Shown here one piece after another: positions 20,080-28,391 of a stretch of 64,000 nucleotides of DNA; the first letter of the stretch is position 1, and each line of letters begins with the position of its first letter. Origin of the DNA: Leishmania infantum JPCM5 (Eukaryota > Euglenozoa > Kinetoplastea > Trypanosomatida > Trypanosomatidae); NCBI RefSeq assembly GCF_000002875.2, contig NC_009398.2:315001-379000 (forward strand). Reading direction: 5' to 3'. The notes under the pieces were generated by a model, which searched no databases, had not been told where the DNA came from, and worked only from the letters and a program-made list of their open reading frames with translations. The translations under genes and the position numbers were made by a program.

Positions 20080-23000
20080 TCACCAGTACGACTGAGGGCT
20101 CAGTGCGCCCACTGTGGAGTAGTGATGATCACACGACGGGGGTGACCCGCTCGCGTGCATTTGTGCCCTCCCGTTCTGCTTTAGCTTCCGGCCAACCGAT
20201 AAGTAGAGCGCATGCTCCGGCGAGGGCGCCACCGCCGCCGCTGCGGATGCCACCGCGCTCTCCGCGGCAGCAGCGACGGTCGCGTAGGGGAGATGGTGCC
20301 CTAAACACCCACGTGAGCTGTCGGCAGGCATCATGTCGATGAGACCCTCGAAAATACTCATACAGCCGCTCTCTATGCCGGCATCGTCATCGCCGCTAAA
20401 GGTTCGGGGATGCGATGCCGTGGGCGCCACATCACCGTCGCTCTCGCCTTCGAACGCGTGCTTCAGATCATCATCATCAGCGATCTGCACGTACTGGCAC
20501 TCCTCACCGCTCTCTTCCTCGGCGGGGAGCACAGCGGCTGGTTGCCGGTGCATAGTTTTGCGGTCATCAGCCGTTGCTGCTCCCCTGACACTGCCGCCAC
20601 CGCCGTTGCTCGCCTGCTGTTGTTGTGGTGGTAACGGCGGCGATGGTGATAACCGGCAATCTTCATCCGCCACCCTGTTGCTACTGCTGTATTTGTGGCC
20701 TATGGCTTGACTCGCCTTTGCTCTCTTCTTGTTTGGCGCTGACGCGACATTGACGGGGCTGCGGTGACGGCCACGCGCCGCCTGAGCTTGACACGCTTCG
20801 GACATCCCCGGCGAGTTCGTGGGCCGCCGTGAGGACGTGGGAGTGGCTGCCTCGCCCTCGATTTCTGGCTCTTCGCGAGGGCTGCAGCGGCTGCTCTGCG
20901 GGGTGTCTGCGCGTTTCTGTTGCAGCTGCAGCACGTCCAAGCCGCGAGGTTTGCGTTGCTGGCCAGGACGCTGCCTACCCGCGCTTCTATCGGCGGTGAG
21001 CACAACCTGGTCGTCCTCGCCACCCTCTTTGAGGGACAAGGCACATGATGGCGTTGCAACGCTGCTGCTGCCCTCTAGGTCGGCTCCTTCCGCAGTCAGG
21101 TAGGTGACGGTCTGGTAGAAGGACGGCGCCTCATCCAAGTCACTATCCCTCGCAACAGCGCCGCTGCCGCCGTTATGCAGCGCAGTAAGCCCCGAGCGTC
21201 CGCCGACGGTAAAGGGTGTCTCCGCTGCTTCCTCCTCCGTGGTGCTTGTCGTGAGCCTCGACCGGTCACCTTTGTTTTGTTTCGACGACGGCCTCCGGAT
21301 GGAGGCTCTGTTTGAATAGCGGCTGCGCTGCGGGTGCTGGGATGGTGGATGTGGAGACCGCTGCGGCCGCTCACTCGACAGGGAACGACGCGACAGCGGC
21401 TGCGACGCCCCCTCTGGTGGCAGTCGACTATTCTCGCGGTGCGCCTTACACGGCGCACTGGCGAAGTTGCCCCCGCGGAGATGCGGTAGCACGGCACCGG
21501 CGAGACACTTGTTCTCGCGGAGGTCGATGAGAGAGAGCGGCGTGCCACGCCCCACGGACGGCTTACGCTTGCGCGCCCCAGGCGAGTAGAAATCTGTTGC
21601 CGCCGCATAAGCCGCGGCGGAGTGCCTTCTGATCCTGCCGTCGCCACGGGTCAGCCCCATGTGCCTCTTTGCCGACTGCTTCTTCTTGGCCGTCGAGGGG
21701 CTCCGCGTGGGGCCGACAGCTTCGCCGTCAAGGTAACGATCATCGGCAGAAAAAGGCAGCGTAGACGCGGCTCTCGCACCGTTGGTGTCGGTGCCTTGGT
21801 TCAGCTGAGGAAGGTGGAGCGAGAGATCCGGTGGTGAGGCATGGCACGGCTTTGACGCACGCCCTGTCGACCTCGCTTTCTTGTCGCCGATCGCGTCTGC
21901 CGTGGAGCTGCTGGTCGTTATAGCCACAAGGGCGGAGCGGAGCGACTCCAATTCTTCCTGCTGCCGCTGCGCCTCTGCACGCCAGTACGCCTCCCCAGCC
22001 TGGTGGCTCGCCACTGCCTTCCGCAGCTCCTCCTGCTGCGCTTCGCTGCTCTGCAGCCGCAACTCATACCTCTTTTCCCTTCCTCGCATCTCGCGCAGAA
22101 GTTGCTCGCTTAGCAGGATACCCTCCGTCAGCTCCGCGACGTGGGCCGGGTTCGGGGCCTTCCGAAGCTCCTCCTGCATCGCCTTGATCTGATCGCGCAT
22201 CTCGCGAATAATGAGGGCTGTCGGCGCCTCGTTCAGCCGCGCGTGGTTGACGACCCCTCGTGCGAGCGTGGCGTACCGCAGCGTCGACTCCGTTTCGCTG
22301 ATGTTCGACGCGCTGGGCGAGACGTTGGCGCACATCACGGTGAAGCTGTTGCCGCCGAGGTTGTCGGAGAGGACGTACGTCAGCAGGCTCTCCCGGTACG
22401 GGATGACAGCACCTTTTCTGACTTTGCCGCCGCCAGCGAGCGCCTGCGGGTTACAGCTGCCGCAATTGTTTACCAGTCCGTCCAGCACCCGTCGCAGGGT
22501 GGAGAGAGAAGCGTTAATGCTGTTTGCCTCTGCGAGGTGTTTGCCGGTTGCCCTGGACTGCGTGTTGCGCTCGCTGCCGGCCAGATCGACGAGATTGATC
22601 TTGCTACACGTTTCCAGTGCCACTTCGCGCCCCCGCACGCGGCTTCCCGTGCCCTCGCGCTGCGTCACTTGGAACTGAAAAATTGCATGCGAGCGGCTCG
22701 ACTTCGCGTTGATCGCCGTGCTGTATTGCGTGCGCAGCGCGTTACCGTGCTGAAGAAACGCCTCGCACTCGGCCCACGTGCTCACCGGTACAGTCGTCAG
22801 TCCTTCCACGTAGATGCCCTGTGATGGGTGATGGCGCACCTTAAGCGTGCGGAACTCGCCGCTCTCCATATCCTTTTTGTCGAAGCGGCTGCGGTAGCGC
22901 AGGATGGCGTTCTTGGGCCGCTGCTTGAGCAGATCGCGCACCTGCTCGTTGTAGATCTCCATGTAGGAAAGCTGCAGTACCACGGCCGCAGCCCGCGTGG

Positions 23001-24003
23001 ACGGCGACGCCGCGCAGCCATCGTAGACCTCGGCGTTGCGCATGGCGACTTGCGAGAGGAGCAGCTGGCAGAGCCGCGGGATCAGCCCTGGATGCTGCGC
23101 GGTTCCCATCATGGTGTACGTTTTACCGCTTCCTGTCTGGCCGTAGGCGAACATGCAGGTGTTGTACCCCTGCAGCGCCGCGTCTACCAAGGGGATGGCG
23201 AGCTGCTCGTAGATGGCAACCTGCTCTGCCTCTGCCCGGCGCTCTTGCTCCAGTGTGTGTGACGAAAACTGTGGCCGCGAGGCGCGAGCAGGAAACGCGT
23301 CTTCCGTCGTGTCGTCGATGATGTACGGTTCGCCACCGGCTGCCCGCGGCACTGGGGCCGAGGGCAAAACGAGCCCGCCTGTGGGTCTTGAGTCCAGCTC
23401 CACCCTCGGCGTGAAGCTGCTGTAGACGTAATCGTACGTGAAGGTGTTGCGCACCGGTGCCTTCGCGTTCGTGTCCAACGACGGTCTCTGCGGATCGAGC
23501 AGGACTATGGTTCGTCCGTTGCTCTCCACCTCCACGACGGGCAGTGGCACACCGTCGACGTTGGGCGACGCCTGAGACACGTCCGGAGGCACACCTCTAA
23601 GCTCATGCGAGGGCGTGGCCCCAGCGTGCGTTGTGCTAACCAACAATGAGGCATTAAGCGACTTGTGCTCCCGCCCGAACGGCTGCCTCGAGGCTGAACG
23701 CGTGCTACCGTTCCGCCCTGTCGCGGGGTCCTCCCGCTCCTCCGCGGCCGCACGCCGCTCATGCCGCCACTGGTGCACCTCTAGCTCAGTGAAGGGGCGA
23801 ATGCGAGCGGCGACAACGATGCGAAAGCCTGTCGCCATATCTCGCCGGACAAGCCCAACGCTCTTGCTTGCCGTTGTGACCGAGCGGGCATTGGACAACA
23901 ACGGTAGGCCGTCCTGACGAAGGGGCTCGCCCACACTACTGCTGCGGATGCCGTCCCCATCACTGTCGTAAAGCGGGCTGCTTGCGCCGCCCACGTCTTT
24001 CAT
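20080..24003 (-). CDS. Kinesin with N-terminal motor carrying two large inserts (1307 aa)
   Basis: The motor domain runs from about residue 59 to 590. Visible motifs are RIVVAARIRPF (60-71), the P-loop GQTGSGKT (288-295), switch I NAKSSRSH (about 433-440), switch II DLAGSER (about 472-478), and the IPYRESLLT and NLGGNS helix-4/5 motifs. It is followed by a short coiled coil (about 620-720) and a long disordered tail. Kinesins are microtubule-dependent ATPases. All nucleotide-binding motifs are intact, so it should be active. The motor is about 530 residues instead of the usual ~340, because of two inserts before the P-loop (about 75-155 and 198-262). No FHA, PH or other cargo domain is recognised, so the subfamily is uncertain, though GLIPRLCQ resembles kinesin-3. 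The open frame extends to 24072 but begins there with TTG; the first ATG is at 24003, 19 nt after a strong predicted SL acceptor. Confidence 0.93.
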   Translation of the reverse strand: MKDVGGASSPLYDSDGDGIRSSSVGEPLRQDGLPLLSNARSVTTASKSVGLVRRDMATGFRIVVAARIRPFTELEVHQWRHERRAAAEEREDPATGRNGSTRSASRQPFGREHKSLNASLLVSTTHAGATPSHELRGVPPDVSQASPNVDGVPLPVVEVESNGRTIVLLDPQRPSLDTNAKAPVRNTFTYDYVYSSFTPRVELDSRPTGGLVLPSAPVPRAAGGEPYIIDDTTEDAFPARASRPQFSSHTLEQERRAEAEQVAIYEQLAIPLVDAALQGYNTCMFAYGQTGSGKTYTMMGTAQHPGLIPRLCQLLLSQVAMRNAEVYDGCAASPSTRAAAVVLQLSYMEIYNEQVRDLLKQRPKNAILRYRSRFDKKDMESGEFRTLKVRHHPSQGIYVEGLTTVPVSTWAECEAFLQHGNALRTQYSTAINAKSSRSHAIFQFQVTQREGTGSRVRGREVALETCSKINLVDLAGSERNTQSRATGKHLAEANSINASLSTLRRVLDGLVNNCGSCNPQALAGGGKVRKGAVIPYRESLLTYVLSDNLGGNSFTVMCANVSPSASNISETESTLRYATLARGVVNHARLNEAPTALIIREMRDQIKAMQEELRKAPNPAHVAELTEGILLSEQLLREMRGREKRYELRLQSSEAQQEELRKAVASHQAGEAYWRAEAQRQQEELESLRSALVAITTSSSTADAIGDKKARSTGRASKPCHASPPDLSLHLPQLNQGTDTNGARAASTLPFSADDRYLDGEAVGPTRSPSTAKKKQSAKRHMGLTRGDGRIRRHSAAAYAAATDFYSPGARKRKPSVGRGTPLSLIDLRENKCLAGAVLPHLRGGNFASAPCKAHRENSRLPPEGASQPLSRRSLSSERPQRSPHPPSQHPQRSRYSNRASIRRPSSKQNKGDRSRLTTSTTEEEAAETPFTVGGRSGLTALHNGGSGAVARDSDLDEAPSFYQTVTYLTAEGADLEGSSSVATPSCALSLKEGGEDDQVVLTADRSAGRQRPGQQRKPRGLDVLQLQQKRADTPQSSRCSPREEPEIEGEAATPTSSRRPTNSPGMSEACQAQAARGRHRSPVNVASAPNKKRAKASQAIGHKYSSSNRVADEDCRLSPSPPLPPQQQQASNGGGGSVRGAATADDRKTMHRQPAAVLPAEEESGEECQYVQIADDDDLKHAFEGESDGDVAPTASHPRTFSGDDDAGIESGCMSIFEGLIDMMPADSSRGCLGHHLPYATVAAAAESAVASAAAAVAPSPEHALYLSVGRKLKQNGRAQMHASGSPPSCDHHYSTVGALSPQSYW

Positions 24004-24022
24004 CGCGACTACAACCGCAGTC

Positions 24023-24060
24023 CTGCAGAGCACGGGGTTGAGGGGATGGAGGACGGGAAT
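24023..24060 (-). promoter_or_regulatory. Predicted spliced-leader acceptor for the kinesin gene
   Basis: On the minus strand the pyrimidine-rich stretch 24030-24060 ends in TGCAG, with the AG at 24023-24024 and 19 nt before the ATG at 24003. It lies downstream of the non-ATG extension of the open frame, so it supports starting the protein at 24003. Confidence 0.5.
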
Positions 24061-25336
24061 TCTCTTCAGCAAGACGGTACCACGATTAGCGTGATGGGCC
24101 TGAGTGTGTGAGTGGGAGGGGGGGGGGCGGGCGGGATAGAGGGAGGAGGGAGACGATGACCCAAGCGACTTTCTGCCCCCTCCGTTAACTCCGCCCTCTG
24201 CGAAACCTTCTGTCTCACACTAACGGGTGTATGTGTGCGAGTGCGGATGACTACTTGTTCGGGTAGCTGCGGTGTAGGTGTGCGTGCGCGCATGCAAACA
24301 CGTGAACCCCCACGACTTGCTTCTCCTTACAGTTGTGTAGCATGTGAAGTTCCGCCATGGTTTCACAGCGGCACAAGCATACGTGAACACACATGATGGC
24401 AACAAGAGCGAGAGGCAGGGCAAAGGGTGTGTGGGAAGAGTGCTCGACGACGACTTCCTCATGTCGTAGCGATAAACATGCACATACACACGCGCACATG
24501 CCGACACCGGTGCCGAGCTGCGTGCGGGGTGATACTTCTCATGCCACTCCACCCCCTCCACTATCGCCAGTTCACATGATCTTACTGGAACCGCTCAAGG
24601 TGGTGGAAGGGGGGGGGCGAGACGAGCGTCATTGAATGAACGCTGAATCGAGCCTGAGATTCCGTACTACGCCGACACTGCGCCGGAAGAGTACCCGCGT
24701 GGTGACAGTGAGGGGTCTCTCGTACGGTTACGAAACCAGCTCTGGGTGTCCTCCGGCTCACCTATCCACCCACGCGTGCGTGCTCACGCTCCAGTGAGGG
24801 AAAGACATGCGCGTGCATCTCTCCGGTGCCACCGCCGCTGTCGCTTGCGCATTAGCGGGTCATGTGCGCACGCTTCAGTGAGCAAGATTGAGTGTGGGAC
24901 TGGGCCGTACCACAGAGACGGTTTCCAACGAAAAGTCAAGCACTAGAAAAGGCAGCGGTAACCTTCCTGCAATTCAGTCCTTGTGCGACTTGCACTTACC
25001 GTGGTGGTGGTAGATGTACATGATGCGCCAAATATGTGTGTGATGTGTGCGTGTGTGTGTGGAGTCGAAGCGAGTTGAGTGGGCGAGGCGCGAGGGGATG
25101 GGAACGCACCGCGCCTTTGTCGGGAAGACGATTACACGATCTCTCCTTGCCTCCCTTTCTTTCTCGCCCTCTCTGCTCTGCCACCACCTCTAAAGAACGC
25201 ACACACAGATGTATGAGTGGGGGCGGCGGCGGCGGTAAAGACCGTGCAGCTTCCTGCTGCAAGAACCGCAGCCTCCAACTTTCCTGGTCTGCGCGCATCT
25301 CACCGTACTTCTCGTTTCCTTTCAGCCCTATTCGTT
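24061..25336. other. Intergenic spacer between CCDC113-like gene and kinesin
   Basis: No gene is supported. The left part contains a G-run block (24117-24130 on the plus strand). Positions about 24640-24960 are less repetitive than the rest, but no motif or open frame of note is present. Confidence 0.55.
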
Positions 25337-27070
25337 TTACATGGATGAGACCGTCGCCGCCGTCGCCGCTGCTGCTGGCTGATCCGCCGCTGGTACTGCA
25401 GCGCTACCGTCTTGCTCGACGGTGCTCGCTTCTGGCAGCGATGGCGACTGCTGTTCATGTTCCCGCTGTTGCCGGTGCTGCATTAACAGGCTACGCGCAC
25501 TTCCCGCTGCAGGCCGCGAAGATGCTGTCGCTGCTGCTGAGGCTGTGGTCCTCGACGTGGCGGAATTGCGACTCAGGCGCTTCTCATTCGCGTATTTTAT
25601 GGCAGATGCGCGCTGCGCCTGCAACCGACGCGACTGCTGTCGCACCACCGCGGCCTGTCCTTCGGCAATCTGCACCTTGCGCTCCAAGTTCTTCACCGCC
25701 TTCTGGAGCTCCACCTCCTCTGCCTTCTGCGCCATGTACTCCTCAATCTTGGGCACCTTGACAGCCTCCTGCTGTGCCTTGAGTGCCATGTGCTTCGACT
25801 CCGCCTGCAGGGCCTCCGCCGTCGCCGTCGCGATCTCTTTCCCGCAGCGCGACAGGTATTCTGAGCGGCTCTTCGCCTCGCGCTTCAGCCGGGCCTGTTC
25901 GCTCGCCAGCTCGTTGAGTTGGCCCATGAGGTGGTTCAGCTGCTGCACCGTGCGCGTCGACGTGCCCTTTAGCTCCGCCAGCTCTTTGTTCTTGGCCTCC
26001 ATGCGCTCGCTAAACTGCTTGTGCTCGATGCGCAGCTGCTCCATGTCAACGGCTTGGAATGCCTCACCGGCGGCGCGACGCTGCCGCACCAGCTGCTGTG
26101 CTCGTGCGATATCCTGCTGCGCCGCCTGGCATTGCACCTCCAGCTTGTCGAGGTAGCTCACCTGAGCGCTGTGCCGGCGCTCTAGGTAGCGCAGCAGCTC
26201 GTCTGCGGTTGTCGCGGCAGCCGCCGATGAGACCGTCAGCTTCTTCGCGTCCCGAAAAGGGCTGCGTCGGTGCGCGGAAACTTCCGCCTTGCCGTCCTCT
26301 ACGCCTCCCTTCCGCAGTACCTCACGCTCAAATTGCAGCATCTCAAGGCGGAGCTCCTGCCGACGTCGAATGGCCTCCTCGACGGTGGCGACGAGCATCT
26401 CGTGCACGCCCTCCGCCTCCTTAGCGGCCTTTTCTTCCTGCGTGCGCAGCCGAGCCGTTTCCTGCCGCAGCAGCACGGCCTTGTCGTCTACCCGCATGAA
26501 GGCATCTACGTCAGCGAGCGAGCGGCGACGGAAGCTGCGGCCGCGCCGGCCGGTTCCGCTCGCGCTGCCGATCGTATCGGCCGCGCCGCCGCCAGATGTG
26601 CGCGGGGTGCCCATGGAAAGCTCATAGTCGCCGCCGAGAAGAAAAACGGTGGTATCTACGGGCGAGAGCGCACCTGAGCCGCTAGTGTCGGCCGCATCGA
26701 GCTGAATGCCCGCGGATTCAGAGATGTTGGGGATATTCACGGTGGCGCCACCACCTGGACGCCGCTGCTGCAGTGTCTGCACGTGGGCGCCAAGTACGTG
26801 AGTTTCCTCTTGCAGCGCTGACACCTCATTTGCGAGCTCCGTGACAGCCTCGCTGATGTCCTCCAGGTCAAACTCCGCGGCGTCGTCAGCGAAGACATCC
26901 GCGGAGGGATACACACGGGTGTAAAACGAAACGATGAGAGAGTTGAAATCCTCGCCAGCGGCGCCGACGGCAGTGCCGGAGCTTCCGTTGCTGGAGCCCC
27001 ATCGTTGATTGCCCACGCTGCCGCTGGCACGACGTGTGCTGTGGGACGAGTAGCTTCCCTCTCTATCCAT
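25337..27070 (-). CDS. CCDC113/CCDC96-like axonemal coiled-coil protein (DUF4201), 577 aa
   Basis: Start ATG at 27068-27070, stop TAA. Apart from a short disordered head and tail, the protein is alpha-helical. Residues about 300-475 match the pattern of the DUF4201 family (CCDC96/CCDC113). They contain DMEQLRIEHKQFSERMEAKN, a TVQQLNHL segment, then KVPKIEEYMAQKAE and a closing LERKVQIAEGQ. The last two resemble the VP-x-x-x-x-Y-x-x-x-K-A-E and W-E-R-K-V-E-I-A-E motifs near the end of CCDC113. In ciliates these proteins form a complex linking the nexin-dynein regulatory complex with radial spoke 3 on the axoneme, so a flagellar role is expected. An N-terminal conserved-looking block (about 40-105) lies outside that domain. 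CCDC113 is the better guess by the C-terminal motif, CCDC96 by length. Confidence 0.75.
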   Translation of the reverse strand: MDREGSYSSHSTRRASGSVGNQRWGSSNGSSGTAVGAAGEDFNSLIVSFYTRVYPSADVFADDAAEFDLEDISEAVTELANEVSALQEETHVLGAHVQTLQQRRPGGGATVNIPNISESAGIQLDAADTSGSGALSPVDTTVFLLGGDYELSMGTPRTSGGGAADTIGSASGTGRRGRSFRRRSLADVDAFMRVDDKAVLLRQETARLRTQEEKAAKEAEGVHEMLVATVEEAIRRRQELRLEMLQFEREVLRKGGVEDGKAEVSAHRRSPFRDAKKLTVSSAAAATTADELLRYLERRHSAQVSYLDKLEVQCQAAQQDIARAQQLVRQRRAAGEAFQAVDMEQLRIEHKQFSERMEAKNKELAELKGTSTRTVQQLNHLMGQLNELASEQARLKREAKSRSEYLSRCGKEIATATAEALQAESKHMALKAQQEAVKVPKIEEYMAQKAEEVELQKAVKNLERKVQIAEGQAAVVRQQSRRLQAQRASAIKYANEKRLSRNSATSRTTASAAATASSRPAAGSARSLLMQHRQQREHEQQSPSLPEASTVEQDGSAAVPAADQPAAAATAATVSSM

Positions 27071-27113
27071 TGGCTACTACGGCTAATACTTTGGTTGTCG
27101 GTGATCACACGCG

Positions 27114-27151
27114 CTTGACGGACGAGTGAGGTGTGCAAGTCGAGTAGATGG
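27114..27151 (-). promoter_or_regulatory. Predicted spliced-leader acceptor for the CCDC113-like gene
   Basis: A C/T-rich minus-strand stretch (about 27117-27151), just downstream of a (TA)n run, ends at the first AG at 27114-27115. This gives a 43-nt 5' UTR to the ATG at 27070. Inferred by eye. Confidence 0.4.
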
Positions 27152-28391
27152 TATATATATATATATTCGTGTGGTCGCAATGGTAGAGGTGGTTCCGTGT
27201 ATGCGTACGCGTGCGGACATGCAAAAAAAAAGAAAGTAAGAGAACAGAGACGGCAAGAGTGACGGATGGCGATGGGGAGAGGAAGATGCCGGAATGCGCA
27301 TCTCTTGCACGCCACACACAGAGGGTGGGGGTTTCGACCCCCCCCCCCCCACCTCTTGTGTAGAGTCTGTGAGCTTGCGATGAGGGAGGAGGGGGCGGTG
27401 GAAACCAAGTCATTCCTCGCAACACAAAGAGAGGCGAAGCGGCAACAGCACTGAGCCACGCGCTCGTTGAAGTGACACGCGCATGCCCCCCCCCCCCCCG
27501 AGAGCGGCAGGTGAAGGTGGATCTGCCGACGGCACACACAGAGAGGAGGGAACGCGGCGTTGCACGGCCGACTTATGGTTCGTCCTTTTTTTCTTGCAGT
27601 CGTTGTACGGCGTTGAGGTTCGTTGTCCTCCGACGCTTGGGATCCGGCGTCTGCTCGTGCTCTGCGTTCTCACTCCTGCGCGCAGAACGACCGCACAGAA
27701 GGGAGAGAGACAGAGGGAGGTGTGTGGGTGTGTGGGGGGGGGCACGGGGGTGCCAACACCTCTCAAACGCGTGCATGGGCAGACGCAGGCCGAGTCAGTG
27801 CCGAGGGCGAAGGGAGGCATGAGCCGAGAGACGAAATAAGTCGAGGTGGTGGTGGGGAAGGCACACAGGACGGCGTCTCTCGCCAGAAGAAGACAAGAAC
27901 CACCACCACCACCGAGTAAACAAAAAGATGGGAAGCACAAAGACACACACACGCACACACACACACACACAAAGGGTTGATAGTTGTCGTAGTAGTAGTA
28001 CATGAGCCGTTGCACCAACGTCGGGATACACATGAACGCGTACAAACCGCCCGCCCGCACGCAGGCCAGCCGGCAGGCTGCGCCGAGAGGGGTGATACGA
28101 GGTGAACACCACGGACTGGATAAGCGGCGCGTGAGCCCCCTCCTCTTTGCAGCGCTGCTTGCACAAGCGCGTGCAACTCCAGCTTCGGAAGATAAACAAA
28201 CACGTGACAGAGGCAGCGGGGGAGAGAGAGAGGGTGAGGGAAACGATCAACAGTGCATCGGCATCGCATGAGCAACGTAAACAGACCAACAGCGAGGGAA
28301 GGAGGGAGGAGAGATGGCCAGTAATCGGCTGGGGAAGGTGCCAGTCTTCTGAGCGCAAAGACTGCGCGCACGCGTGTGGTTTGGCCCCGCT
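27152..28391. other. Intergenic spacer between DYRK kinase and CCDC113-like genes
   Basis: No gene is supported. Simple sequence includes a (TA)n run at 27152-27165, C-runs at 27340-27350 and 27486-27499, G-runs at 27736-27742, and a CA run at 27945-27971. Open frames here are products of these repeats. Confidence 0.55.

Noticed and set aside
24004..24072. Upstream extension of the kinesin frame beginning with TTG
   Set aside because: No ATG in it, and a good splice acceptor lies inside it at 24023-24024.
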